This document shows, one piece after another, positions 1 through 13,159 of a stretch of DNA of 64,000 bases (position 1 is the first letter of the stretch; each line of letters opens with the position of its first letter). The notes beneath the pieces were generated by a model. The model searched no databases and was not told the DNA's origin. It saw nothing but the letters and a program-made list of their open reading frames with translations. Position numbers and translations under genes: made by a program. Source of the stretch: Thuidium tamariscinum (Eukaryota > Streptophyta > Bryopsida > Hypnales > Thuidiaceae); contig OX344756.2 of NCBI GenBank assembly GCA_947034885.2, positions 12,892,098 through 12,956,097 of the forward strand. Direction: 5' to 3'.

Positions 1-336
1 TGACAGCTTTTGTAGGTAGATGGCTCCAATTATGCGTTGTCACTGATCGGATACGTAATTGTGCATCAGTAGAGGTTGATTTGTTTTGTGCAATGTGACC
101 TGCACACGATTCAAATAACTTAGAAATCGGAGTTCTACATCTGGAAGATCTCTTAAACGTCAATTTCATTAAACTTGGCAGTATTCCATTTCCATCACCT
201 TTTAGAACACTTGTCTTGAAATATAAATTCACACTTATCTTATATGTTGGATCTTTATGTACATATCACATATGTACATGAATATCACAATTTTTGGCAT
301 CAAAATTGCACCACTTAAAAAAATTGGCAATTTAAG
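1..336 (+). other. Intron 1 sequence of copy A
   Basis: Aligns with intron 1 of copy C from about 39180 (sharing gatacgtaa.tgtgcatcagtagagg) to 39600 and on to the exon 2 region, without the retroposon found in copy C. No coding signal. It shows that the duplicated block extends upstream of the window. Confidence 0.7.
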
Positions 337-340
337 TAGA

Positions 341-1403
341 GGGTGATTGCAAGAAACACTTGTCTTTTTTTTGTCCCCTTAACCTTTATCAAGTAGTTTT
401 TTGCTCATAACTTTTTTATCTTTTATTCATTTGACTTGAAATTTGGAATGAAGGTGCACACAAAAGTTTTGCATGTTGCGAAATTTTTTCAATTTTTATA
501 AAATTATTTTACTATTTTAAAGCTTCCCTCAATTGGATGTCTACCTTGGCCATTTTGGGGGTTTTAAGTCCTATTTTTGACCCCAAAATGCAAATTTTGA
601 TTTGAAAATTGGCATGCAAGGACCTCTACTAAAGTTGCACAAGTTCATAAGATATTTTTTGAAAATATTCTACTGTCCAACTTCCACGTGCGCTCAAAGT
701 GCATTGCCCTTTGCACAAGTGTGGAGAATACAATTTATTTTTCCCAAGGATGAAATTCGTTGGAGAAGAGCATCTTTAAGTTAGGAAAAACTAGTCTTTT
801 ATTTTATTCTTAAAATTTTTTTAACTATTTTTTAAAAATCAAAGAAAAAAGTGTCTATTTTCATTGTATTTTCCATTGTCCTTTTTTTGTGCATAACTTT
901 TAAAGGAAAATTTTCTTAGGTATGAACATAAGAGGATTTTTGGGCCCCCAGGAGACCGTTTCAGGGGTGTTCCCCGAAATTGTTCCCACTGCTGGAGACC
1001 AGCACCCTGCTGGTCTGAATTTTGGAATTTTGGAAAAAAAAAATTCAAAAAATTTCAGAATGTATTAAAGAGAAAAAAAATGATTTAAAAAAATATCAAA
1101 TTAAAAAATATATATATATATATAATTAAAATTAATAAAAAATTATTATTCTCTGACGTGGCAGTCGCTCGACTACATTAGCATCGCGTTCCCAAAGTTC
1201 CCAATGCGTTCCCAGCATTTGGGAACTCGCAGTCTTGTACAGGAGCTGAAAATCCTCTTATGTTTTAAGAGACATAATACTCTCATTGCTCTTCAAATTA
1301 TCCATATTTTATTTTGTTTAAAAAAAATTATTCCAAAAGTCACAAGATTCATGGAAATAGGCCATTTTGAGACAAAACGAGTAAGTGTTTCTTACAACAA
1401 CCC
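341..1403. mobile_element. Family M element (GGGT...ACCC ends, TSD TAGA) in intron 1 of copy A
   Basis: Left end GGGTGATTGCAAGAAACACT, right end AGTGTTTCTTACAACAACCC: imperfect terminal inverted repeats of about 20 bp. TAGA flanks both sides (337-340, 1404-1407). Copies B and C have the uninterrupted site (aagtagaatgctata). The length is 1063 bp; removing the nested hairpin element at 927-1262 leaves 727 bp, the size of other members. No ORF of note; non-autonomous. Confidence 0.8.
927..1262. mobile_element. Hairpin inverted-repeat element (family H), nested in the M element
   Basis: Ends CATAAGAGGATTTT and AAAATCCTCTTATG form a perfect 14-bp inverted repeat. The left subterminal part holds a GC-rich hairpin (AGACCAGCA-CCC-TGCTGGTCT) and the right part a second (GTTCCCAGCATTTGGGAAC). 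The centre is AT-rich. The conserved block ctgacgtggcagtcgctcga recurs in other members. No coding capacity; no clear target duplication. Confidence 0.75.
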
Positions 1404-1439
1404 TAGAATGTTATAATGGAAGTGTACATGTGGTAGTAG

Positions 1440-4400
1440 GTTCGATGGAGACGGCATGATTCATGGATTGAACATCAAAGATGGAAAAGCAAAGTATGCA
1501 GCTCGATATATTCAAACATCTCGGTTATTACAAGAGGAGAAATTTGGAGCTTCCAAATTTGTCAAGGTAGGATATGAAACCAAAGACAAATATAATGAAC
1601 TTGAAACATCAATTTTGTTAAATTGACAATTTTCCATTACTTTAACTTGAAACCAAAATCTTTACTAGTCCTAGTTTTTAGCTTGAAATTTTGACCTATG
1701 TAAAAACATTAAAAGCAAAAAAATTGTCATATTGAGATTAAAAGTCTATACAAGAAGTTAATTTTTTAAAAATTAATTAATTTAAATTAAAATTTATCTG
1801 AACTTCTTGCAGTTTTATATTGATTGTCTAGCAAGAGTAGCAATGGCCTTCTTGAGGCCACAAATTTTTTTCTAATATATATATGTCACATTTCTTGGCT
1901 TTTGTGGAATATCACATGAAATTGGCAGTTAGAAAATTGGACTTAATCTACACTAGTTAATTACTTGTAGACTTCGTGGATTTTAGATTGACATAGCCAT
2001 TCATTTCAAGTCCTGTTTGCAACTCTATATGACACACAAGGATTCAATATGATTTGATTGTGATTTTTGTGAGACTTGTCATTTTTTCAATTCTATAGGT
2101 TTTCATGCTTAAATAGGTGACAACATGGTTCAATTTTAAAACAAAAATCCATTCTAGTCTTACATTTTAGACCCATTAAAAGAGCGTTGTAAGAAACAGT
2201 TTATAATTTTGGCTCGAAATGGCCTCTATTCTGGAGTACTGTGACTTTTGCAATAATTATTTTTGAATGAAATAAAATACGGATAATTTGTAAAGTATTC
2301 TAAATAGCATGTGAGTAAAAGATTCTAATCCAAAAGATTTGTCTCTAGAAGTAATGTTATCTCTAAAGTCATAGAAATTGCTAGTTAGAAAATAAGTACA
2401 TTGGAATATGATTTTAGAAAAGAGCAAAAAAATTCAAAATAATAAACTAAAAAAATTCACTTTTCCTAACTTGAAGATGATTCTCTCTAACCATTTGCAT
2501 CTTAAAAAAAATGGTGTTCTCTTCATATGTGCAAAAGTAGTGCACATAGAGCACATGTAGAAGGTGGATATTAACTTCTTTTTAGGAAATCTCTTCACAA
2601 GCTCTTGTAACTATAGTAGAAGTCTCTGTATCCCAATTTTCACCTTCAAAGTTGCATTTTTGGTTTGGAAATAGTACTAGAACCTCTTAAATAGCCAAGT
2701 TACACATGGCTAATCGGGGAAATTTAAAAATTGTAAACTAATTTTTAAAAATTTCAAAGAATTATGCAATGTCTACAACTAATATGTGTACTTTTAGTCC
2801 AAATTTCATAGAAAATGGACATGCAATTATGTAAAAGTTAATAGAAAAAATCACTCATCCAAAGCTAAAGAGAAGCAAAAAAGGATAAGTGTTTCTTGCA
2901 ACAACCGTAGAAAAAAATAGTCCCTCATTTGGATTGCCCGTCTTTTAGAATCCAAATTCAACAATGAATAATACTATCTAGATTTTTCTTAAACTTAAAA
3001 TTTTCAAAAATATGAAAAAATTTGAAATTTCATATAAAAATTTAATTTTAATTTTAAATAGTAATAGAATTCAAGAATTAAAAAAGAAATTGCAATCTAA
3101 TATGGCCAATTTTGGCTATGTCAGATTATAATTAAACATTCACTTTTAAATATTCTTTTAATTACCTCAGAAATATTTATTTAATTAATAATTTAAATTT
3201 TCACGAGCAATGTAGGGGCTTTCAATCACCTTTAATTGCTTAGTAGTTTTCAGGGTAGTTTTTTATACCCCATATTTCTGGTCAATGTTCTTTATTGTCA
3301 ATAAACTTTCAATCTTCTTGAAGCCTCATTCTTCTTCTAATACTTATGTACATAAATGTCATGATTGTTGATGCGAGATTCATGCCAATTTACCAAATTG
3401 TTTTTCCAGATAGCAGACTTCTCAGGGATTGCCGGATATTGTCTAATTGCACTCGAAAAGCTTCGTATGATCTTAGGCATCTTAGATGCCTCCAACGGTG
3501 TTGGTACAGGTATATATTAACATTTGATCTTCTTGTGTACAATAGTGCATGCACGAGTGCTTAGAACTTTGAAGATATTTATAAAACTTTGCAAAAACTA
3601 AAAGATTATTAATTCCAATGCACTCTTATAGTTTATATTCATGGTTACCAATAGCAAGCAACCTCTACAAGAAAGTATTTCAGCAATCAATAGGTAGCAA
3701 GAAATCATTCTTCCGTGAAAAAAAGACGATCTAAATGTAAGCTAACCTAGGGTTGATTACTTGATTTCGGATGCACTAAGAATCAAAACCTGTAAAACTT
3801 GTAAATTATTTATAGCTTTGGGAGGCCAAGAAAATCTTCTTCACTACCAAAATAATTGCCAACAACAAATAAAAATAGTCTCAAACTTGGATTCACACTA
3901 AAAGATGATACAAGCTAATGGACAACCCATGTGTAGGATAGTGAAACATCTACCTATATGATTGTTTATGCCTTTTTCAAGTGTATTTTATATAAACCAT
4001 ATTAGACATTTTTTTAGCCCCCTACTAAAAGAAATCTTTAAGAAAATTTCAAGAGCCTCTATTACAATAGGGTTCCAATCCTTGACATGCAATAAAAATA
4101 ACTTTAATGGAATTAATGGAATTCTATTTGCATCTAACTTACATGGAGAAAATTGAATTTTATTCTTTATATTCACCACAAATGTTTTAGAACTAATAGA
4201 AGCCATCACTACACACACAATGACCTCAATCATTGACTTGTGGTTGTTGAGTACTTTTAAAATGGTGCCAATGTTTACTAATAAATTGTGATATATTGGT
4301 GCACAGGCAATACATCTCTTGTCTTCCACAACAATAAGCTTTTTGCACTTCAAGAGCAAGATAAACCATGTATGTTTGTCACCTTCTAAGCAGCCATATT

Positions 4401-7400
4401 TAACATTATGAGTTAAAGGTTCACTTCATAAAGTATGGACATCATAGTTTTCAGCTTTTTGATTAATCATTATCATGACCAAAATTTGTTGGAATTCTTT
4501 TACTATAATAATTCTAGTTTTTGAAATTTCACTAAAAAATCTATTAAAAGGGTAGTTGAAATAGTCAAGGATAAAAAGAAACTAGTTTCTATAAGTCATG
4601 GACATAAAAAAACATTTCACTATGAACACTCACTTATGATGACTTTAAATGATCTCACAAACTCATAGATCTTGTAGATCTATAAGGCTTGACTACTTAG
4701 AGGAGTTACTTACATATCCTATGATTTGCTTGAGCATGCCTACAAGGCATACAAGTACAAGCCCTTAAACCATACACTCATTATATTCTTTCAATTTTTG
4801 AGCTCCACGCTACTTTGTATAAAGTCAACTTGCAAATGTCAATTTGCAGATGGCATGAAGGTAATGGAAGATGGAGATTTGCAAACAATTGGTATCGAAG
4901 ACTATGCAAAAAAATTGAACCACTCATTTACAGCGCATCCAAAGATAGATCCTACAACAGGTATTTATACCAAATGCTTGTATCAAGGATGGGTACTTTA
5001 ATAAATTTACTTTGTATGCAAAACTTATTGAAGTAGACTGAGTATGCCAATTGGATTCTCATATGAAAACTTACATCTCATTTTTAACTTTGACATTATA
5101 GATTTTGGTGTTGATGACCTCCATTTTATCTATTAAAGTATTAAATGCACAATTTCATAGCCCTTTGTTAAGATTTTATCCATTTAGTTGGTCACATATA
5201 GATTTTTATACATTTTAATCTAAAATTTGGAAATATGATATGTTTTTAGTTCAAAATTATAAAGAAACTTGAGTAGGATTGTACAATCCTTTAAGCAATG
5301 AACATGTCATTTTATTTACACCTATACAAAATAAAATAAAACACCATGTTTTTTTATGGTGGTGATATAAATGTAGCAACAATTTGACCCTTAGTATTTA
5401 CTATTTGAAAATCTTAACAGGAGAGATGTTCTTTTTCTCAAATGGGTTGTTAAGAGCTCCATACTTGATTTACCGCATTGTATCCAAGGATGGCATTTTG
5501 GGAGCGCCAATACCAATTACAATTCCTAGGCCAGTTATGATTCATGACTTTGCCATCTCCAAGAACTATGCCATTTTCATGGATACTTCTCTTGCTTGCA
5601 ATCTCAAGGTACACATTTAACATACAACATGTTTTCTCACAGCAATAGAATTCAAAAATAGTCAAATTTAAGTTTTTTTGAAATTAGGATTTCAACCTTT
5701 TTCTTTTTGTAAGAAATTGAGTTTCCAAAAAAATAGTCATTTTGAATAATTATATTACTTTTTCAATGATATTGTAATACTACAACAATATCTTGGATGT
5801 TTAAAGAAAAAGAATCATGAATATTGCTTCCAGGGCATGGCAAGGGGTGAATCCGTTATAAAGTTTGATCCCAACAAAGAATCCCGTCTAGGTATTTTGC
5901 CCCGCTATGCAACAAACAATTCTCAAATCCAATGGTTCAAGATTCCTACATGTTCCTTCTCTCACACTGGTAAGATATATTAACTATCTTAAGTTAATTT
6001 ATAAAACAAAAAGTCAATTAGTTACTTGTATTTTAGAATTGTTTTTTCCATTCAATTTGATTTATACTTTTATCAATATAGCTAGTATTCTTTCCAAAGT
6101 GTGGTAATATGTAAATTATCCTTCCTAAACAATATTTTTGACAAATTGATTGATAAAAGTGGTCAATTAAAATCTCAAATCCTTGTTTTTTTAGGGATTT
6201 AAAATTGCAGTATTGAAACTTGAGACATGTCATTAGAAAGAAAATGTTGGGATGTAACTTTAGCTATTAATTTTATTAGTTGGAACATACTAGAGATATA
6301 GATATACACAAGGAAGTTCATACAATATTTGATGAATATATCAATAATTTCTCCTCAAAAATTCCACTATTAAAACCAAAATTTTCAAAACTTGATTTTT
6401 CATATATAAAATACATTCAAAAATACATATAAAATATATTTTTGGTTTAATTTATGTACAATTTTGTTTTGGAGGCCTCCTAATTTTTAATTTTTTAATT
6501 TTTTTACTTTGATAGCATTAAGTCACTCTACAAACTTGTACAATCTCTGAGTATGGTATGTATGTAGAATTTATTATGAGCATAACTATGAATGCATGTA
6601 AATTGTGTGATGAAGTGAATGCTTGGGAAGAAAGGGATGAAGTCGTTCTCGTATGTTGTATAAAGAAACGCTTCAATCTCAATCGGCATGCAGACTTTGA
6701 GAAAGATTCAGCCTTCGGTTTGAATACAATATTGTGAGCACCCCAAGTCTTTGATTAGCGTGGCTCGTCTTTTCAATTGACCTTTATTCCTGAAAATTGT
6801 TTGGATCAATTAATCAAATGCAACATGCTTGTTGTTTATAGAATCTAATTCTATTAAGTGACATTTTGTGTTCTATTTTCAGATATGAATTGAGGATGAA
6901 TTTGAGGTCTGGTGAAGTAAAGTGTAAACAACTTTCAAACTTATTTGTGGAGCTCCCTCAAATCAACCTTGAATACACCTCAAGGTGAATACAATTCACC
7001 AAAAAACCATCTCCATGCATATGTAATAATAGTGGGTTTCAAATTGTATGGGATAAGATGCATTTTACAATGAAGAACTTTCATTGGAATGTGCACAAGT
7101 GTATTTGCATGTCATTATTGAAGTGTTTGATGTTAAAATCATATCCCATTTCTACCATTGTAGTAAGAACATTGTATTAGGTTAGATAAGAAGCTTTTAG
7201 CAATAATTTATATTTTTATATTTTTTACAGTATTTGAGGTTTTATAAAATGAATCCATATTGTTATGAAGTTTTGGTCTTAACATGTCTAGTTTGTACTT
7301 GCAAGAATTCTTAAAATTTCAAATTTCCACAAACTTGTATAATAGACTAGAAAGCGAACATGTGAGATAGGCACATCCTATGTGGGGATGTAAGGACCTT

Positions 7401-10400
7401 TGGAAATAATATTGTCAAAGAGGGTAATTCTAGTAAGTTGCTTTATTTTTAATATTAATATGAAATTGAAAGTATAATTTATTAACTTATTTGAAGGAGA
7501 ATGAAGTAGAATTTATTCTTGTATATACTTGATCCATCTTAAAATAAATCAAAATTGAAACTTTACACCAAGATATAAAGCCTACATTAATTGCATGGCA
7601 ATGTGGAGTCTTTTTTTGACTTCAAATTGTTGAACAAGATGGATAAGAAAATGGAGAGTTGCTTTCAATTCTTAATTAATCTGCAAGTGCATGTTTGGTT
7701 TGAGTACTCTCATTCCTAGAAGTTTGAAATTTGTACTAGTAACAACTTAGATTGCATTCAATAGAAAAACAACTCCAAAAAGATCCATTGGTTGTCTAGT
7801 TCATCAAGTGGTTCTTCTTGTAGGTCATTTGCCTAGTAAACACAACCTAACTTTATACTAGTGCTTCATTAGAAGAAATTTGAGGGCATTATAGGGTTGT
7901 TTTGGGTCTATTCGAGAAATAGCTTCCAATGCCGCTGGCCATTGGCCACTGTCAAGCCGGCTTTAATAAAAAATAAAGATAAATAAATAAAATGAAACAT
8001 AAAAAATTGGGGGTCTTAAAATATGAAAATAAGTCCAATTTTTTTTTTAAAAATAAATAAATAAAGTGGCAGTGGCGCGACCACGTAGGATTCAAGTTCA
8101 CAGGGCAGAAACTGCGTTCCCGCAATCCAGGGACCCACGGTCTTCTAATGCCTTCAAATTTCATCTAACGTTTAATTATGAAATAATGGAATATGAACAA
8201 AAACATCAAATATGATACAAGCTCTAGGTTCACATGTTCTTCATGGAGTGGGTGATGAATTGCAGAAAAGTGAGGTATGTATATTGTTCAATGATAGATG
8301 ACAATGATGAAATCAAAGGGGTGGCAAAGTATGACCTCAACAAAGAGCCATCTCCAAATAATTCTTCCATTAGAGAATTGGAAATAGGAGGCAATATTGT
8401 TGGAGTGTTCCACTATGGGCAAGGCCGGATCGGAGAAGAGGCCATTTTTGTACCTCGCAACGAAGGAATGGAACCTAGCCTAGAAGATGATGGGTTCTTG
8501 ATTTCCTTTGTTTATGATGCCAACACTAGGTAAGGAATACAAAGTCTACGCGTTACTGATAAGAAATACTACATAAAATTATAGACTTTGCAATTATAAA
8601 AAGTAAAATGGGCACACCAAAAAATTTAACTTTTGCATTGAGAATAGATGTCAATATTAGACAAGTCAACATTTTAAATATTCTTGGTTGGCAAATGATA
8701 TGAGATATTAGTGAAACGAAGAAATCATCATTTAGATTTTTCATGCCAAAGTTGTATCAACTAAAAGTTTTTTTGATAGATGTTTTGATATAAATACGTA
8801 TAAAATAAAAAATAAAAAATAATTGTGAGCATGAAATCAAGTGACTCTTTTAGGCACCTCACACTTTCATCTACCCTTATATTAACAATACCTAAAATTG
8901 GCGTTTGAGTTCCTATTACTTATTCAATTGATAAAGAATTTATTGGAAGTCAATATGAGATTATAGACTCTTATAGATTGCACTTTGCACACCATATAGT
9001 TAAACTGTCAGATTTCAAAGGGTTTGAAATTAAGTGTATCCAAAATTTATACTAGATTTTCATAGATAATGATTAGTAGTACATTTTATTCAAGAATATG
9101 TAAAGCTCAATCTTAGAAATGCTTCATACTTAGGTGCAACTACCTTCCAAGTCTGACAAATGAAAGATGATGGATGGTTTTAGAAAATCAGAAGTGGTTG
9201 TCATCGATGCAAAAACAATGGCACCAAATCCAGTGGCTGTTGTGAGTTTGCCAAGACGTGTCCCTCATGGGTTTCATGCACTTTTCATCTCTCAGGTTTG
9301 TAACATTTGGCCATCCTTTGATCTCACATTTTGCCTCTTAATGACCACCATAATTGTAAATCTATTTTGTAGCTTGTTTTAAACTAGAGCTATTTAAGGA
9401 AAGCCAATTCATGCTTGCTTATTCTACTATGTATGAAAAGTGTAGAAATCAAAGACTTCAACCGTATACATTTGAAAACGTATATTTTAATACACAATAC
9501 ATAATGGTATAAATAAATCACTAGTAATTTATAAGCTCATGATAGAAGTAGGAAATCAAGAACAAGATTATGGATATCATTATTATTTATTGATGGACCT
9601 ATTGGAAATCTAGGTGGAATCAACTTGCAAGTTCTTTTTGATAACCATGACCTTGATTGCCATCAATAAATACAATGTTTAGAAAATGACATGTTATTTT
9701 TAACTCTTACTTTAGCTTAAAACCAAAATTCAATATCCTTAAAAAATTTCTTTTTCCCTTTCTTTTACATTAACTTGTCATTCATATGTTGAAGAATGAA
9801 GAGTATAATGTGTTTTTCCAACTTTAAAAAAATTTAGTAATTGATTTTAGGTATGTTAGAAATTGTGAGAATAAAAGTTGTTATAAGACTTCAAAACTCT
9901 TCACACCACTTTGACATTGAATGTATGTTTTTTTCATTTAAGTTTATTGGTCGAAAATCTTCTACATTATATACCCTTTGTCCCATAATATTAGCCATTT
10001 TTGTAGTAATGAACTAGATGAAGTGTCAAGGAATTGGCAACAATTTTGTTTTGTATATTAAGATTTAATGATCCTATAGTGAATGTGCAATGTGTCTTCT
10101 TAAGTGCAAAGTTAGAGGACCTTTCTATTATTTGTAATCAAGGAAAGATAATAAAGTAGGAGCTTGCAACAAATACAAAGTACCACTCATGAATAAAAAT
10201 AGTCTCTATAGAAAAGAAACACTTTCTAGCCAACTACCTTGCCTTTTTGGATGTTTAGATAAATACATAAATGACTTAAAATTCAATAGAGTCAATGAAA
10301 AATTTATTCAATATCTTAGGTCTTTAACCTAGTCAATTTCAAATTGCTATTGAAAAATCAAATATTAGAATTTTCTTGATGTGTAAATTGTAAAGTGGAT

Positions 10401-10738
10401 AATGAATTGAATGTCTTCTGCATCATTGCATTATTATGTGTGAAAAACATAATAAATCATCTTCAAATCCAAAATCATGAATGAAATAAAGGATTAAATA
10501 AAGTAATTGGGGACAAATCAATAAAACAAAAGGCTCAAGTGTTAAGTAACAAAGGAAGAATTTCATTTGTCGGTAGTAAGTAAAAATCAAAATGTCTATC
10601 TTTACAAGTTTTAAGTTCTAGCATTAGTCCTTCAATTTTCTTTTAAACCTTTGAAGCTACCATGGAAGCTTTAGTCACCATTTTGCAATTTTGTGATATT
10701 GTGCACATCTCCAGGAGAAACTACAACGACAAGCATGA
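1440..10738 (+). CDS. CCD1: CCD1-like carotenoid cleavage dioxygenase, exons 2-12 (copy A, 5' end outside window)
   Basis: Paralogue of the gene at 38527-50121. Exons: 1440-1566, 3410-3509, 4307-4369, 4850-4960, 5421-5608, 5834-5969, 6616-6733, 6883-6984, 8266-8529, 9184-9295, 10715-10738. Each has exactly the length and phase of its counterpart in copy C (127, 100, 63, 111, 188, 136, 118, 102, 264, 112, 24 nt), and none contains a stop. The iron-ligand motifs [22 protein letters not shown] and GFHALF are kept. In the longest internal exon (8266-8529) about 69 of 88 residues match copy C by eye. Exon 1 is not between position 1 and exon 2; it should lie upstream of the window, because the copy C intron 1 sequence already aligns from position 1. 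Equal exon lengths and intact ligands suggest a working gene, subject to finding exon 1. Confidence 0.9.
2181..2907. mobile_element. Family M element in intron 2 of copy A
   Basis: Ends agagcgttgtaagaaacag and gtgtttcttgcaacaaccg, 727 bp. Flanks are TAAA (2177-2180) and TAGA (2908-2911); the empty site in copies B and C reads cta gaaaaaaatggg or tta gaaaaaaatggg, so the original 4 bp was probably TAGA. The outer bases are slightly diverged from the consensus GGGT. Confidence 0.72.
7875..8162. mobile_element. Family H element in intron 9 of copy A
   Basis: Ends GAAATTTGAGGGCATTA and TAATGCCTTCAAATTTC form inverted repeats with one mismatch. It has a GC-rich left part (ccgctggccattggcc), an AT-rich centre and the block gtggcagtggcgcgaccacgt, related to ctgacgtggcagtcgctcga in other members. 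It is absent from the same intron of copy C. Confidence 0.68.
10715..10738 (+). CDS. CCD1: Terminal micro-exon of copy A (24 nt)
   Basis: Acceptor ctccag, then codons for EKLQRQA and TGA, identical to the last exon of copy C. It joins in phase 0 to exon 11, which ends in FISQ at 9295. Intron 11 is about 1.4 kb. Confidence 0.85.
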   Translation, partial: EKLQRQA

Positions 10739-12536
10739 AGTATTTTTTCTATTTGAATAGCAAGACATGCAAGAAAAATTCTAGCTTAATTTTTAATGAG
10801 GCAATGGAAGATGAAATAGATGTTGTAGTGAAGGATAGGTTATTTAGGATGTGGGCGGATTTTTAGATTTATTTGCTAGTAAGGGCAAATTTGAATGGTG
10901 ACCATGGAGGGTAGTTGCCAAATTTATGGAGTATTTTTGAAATAATTATGGATTTATCAATGAAAAAGGTAGTATCTACTTATGAAGGTACAAATAGAGA
11001 ACCAAAATAAATTAGGAGTATTTTACATTATATATTACGATAAAAATGATTTGATAGTGGTGCAACATTATTTGTAAATGAACCTCATGTAATTTCATTT
11101 TGCTCGATAACTATTCTTAGCATAGCCAATCTAAATGGTTGTTTATAGAAGTGATCCTATTTATTTCAACATTGATTCAAATAGGTGGATATTAAGCCCT
11201 CATGTAAGCTTAATTAAACCATTTAATAACTAGATTTTTATTCAACACGAGTCAATGTGTTTTAAATCTCTACTTCTTTTTTATTTTGAAAACACTTAGA
11301 GCCATTTGATGTGCAATTATAGGTCGATTTGAAGAACAAAATTAGTCATAGGGATTAGATCAATTTTCACCACCATGTACTTTAACTTGTTAGGGATTGC
11401 AATGAAGAAGATGGACAAAAATAATGAGTGAGACAAGTTTTGCCCAATAAATGAGCTTGCTATGGGAGAAATTGAATTTTTTCAACTAATTTGCATATCT
11501 TGTAGTCAACCATCAAGAAAGTTTTGAATGAATGATTATCAAGCAAACAACTAGTAGGTCGTTAGTGTGGTGTGAAAAACATTTCTTAAAGCCCAAAATT
11601 GATTTTGTGTAGAAATAGATCAAGGGATATGAACCAAAATGGAAAAGAATTGTTCAAAGTTGAGATGTCAAAGTATGATATAAACTTAGTGAAACAAAGC
11701 ATTAATAAAAAGGAAGCTAGCTAGAAGGAAAAATCTTTGCTAGTACACAAATAGAACTATCAATCAACATGTAGCTTTTCTTATATATAATAACTATGCT
11801 TATAAATGATATATTTTTCTTGAATTTTGTCATACTTTTGTTAATTTATTTGGATTTCTTTTGAAGCAATTGAAAGAAATATAGTATTGGTCAAAGTATT
11901 TATCTTTTCATGCATAACATATAGTATTGGTCAAAGTATTAATCTTTTCATGCATAAAATGTAATATTGGTCAAAATATTTATTTTTTCATGCATGCCAA
12001 TGTATTGAAGAAGAAATATGGATCAAAGCATGGATATGAAGTCTAATGGATTTGTAAAATTGAGCTAGATTAATGTGTTTTTTAAAGTCTAGTTAATTTG
12101 TACATTTATTGGAATCTCAAAAGTCACGTTGTACGAAATATTGCCCTTCAAAGTCTAATGGATCACCAATGCACTTTGGAGACATCTAAAGGTTTGTCTA
12201 GATATCCTTATATGTCCATTTTCCTTTGAAAAGAAGTTGCTATCAAGAGCTAAGTATAGTATTCAATTTGCATATATAGTCTAAGAATTTGACTTATAAA
12301 TCGATTAATTAAATCCAACATTACCACCATTGCAAGTACAACATTCAATTAGAGTATGGAATGGTAATTATTAGAGGTCTATTATGCCAAAGGAAGGCAT
12401 CACATAATTCTTGAGCTTAAAGACAAGGGAACCTATGAGCCCTCAAGTTCACACTCAAGTCTTAGAGTTTGTTTTTTTCCAATTTCTTATAGTTTTTATA
12501 GTATTTTATAGAATAAAAGACATAAGAAAAATTTGA
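10739..12536 (+). repeat. Duplicated 3' flank of copy A
   Basis: Downstream DNA that aligns with 50122-61692 of copy C once the CACTA element and the TTAA-flanked element there are set aside. It supplies the empty sites for both: tttt at 11260-11263 and TTAA at 12417-12420. The first 150 bases after the stop (ending near 10860) are well conserved and probably include the 3' UTR. No further coding sequence is apparent. Confidence 0.75.
11881..12000 (+). repeat. 3 x 40 bp tandem repeat
   Basis: Units start at 11881, 11921 and 11961 (atagtattggtcaaagtatt...). The matching place in copy C (60311-60390) has only two units, so copy number changed after the duplication. Confidence 0.85.
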
Positions 12537-12791
12537 ATGAATATTGGTCAAATTCTTGCCAATCCAATAAGAAATCATCTTGGGAATTCAAAATGCCTAG
12601 AATTGTTTAATTTTGTATTTCTAGTGTGTAGTTGTGAGGTTGATTGATGAATTAGTGTATTTTGAGAGAACTTAGAGTATGAGAATCAATCAATCTTTGT
12701 GTCTTGTTCCATGTCCAATTATCTACGCATAGCATGCAACAAATTAGCTAAAGATAAAATTAGCCAAAAGTCCATTCATGAAGGATTAAAG

Positions 12792-13155
12792 CATAAGAGG
12801 ATTTTTGGGCCCCTAGAAGACCGTTTCAGGGGTGTTCCCCGAAATTGTTCCTATTGCTGCAGACCAGCCCCCTGCTGGTCTGAATTTTTGAATTTTGAAA
12901 AAAAAAATTAAAATTTTTTTTTTCCAAAAAACTTCAGAATGTAATAAAGAGCAAAAAAATGATTTTAAAAAATGATTTTTTTTTCAAAAAAATATTTTAA
13001 AAATATTTAATAATTAATTAAATTTAATCAAAAATTAGTATTTTCTGACGTGGCAGTCGCTCGACCACATCAGCAATGCATTCCCAGGGGTTCCCAGTGC
13101 ATTTCCAACGTCTAGGAACTCGTAGTCTTGTACAGCAGTTGAAAATCCTCTTATG
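12792..13155. mobile_element. Family H element
   Basis: Ends CATAAGAGGATTTT and AAAATCCTCTTATG. The sequence is closely similar to 927-1262 and 18465-18788, with the CAGACCAG/CTGGTCTG hairpin on the left and the block ctgacgtggcagtcgctcga on the right. No ORF. Confidence 0.75.
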
Positions 13156-13159
13156 TGAC

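Noticed and set aside
4726..5036. ORFs of 73-91 codons across exon 5 of copy A
   Set aside because: They run through the acceptor or use another frame; the conserved exon is 4850-4960.
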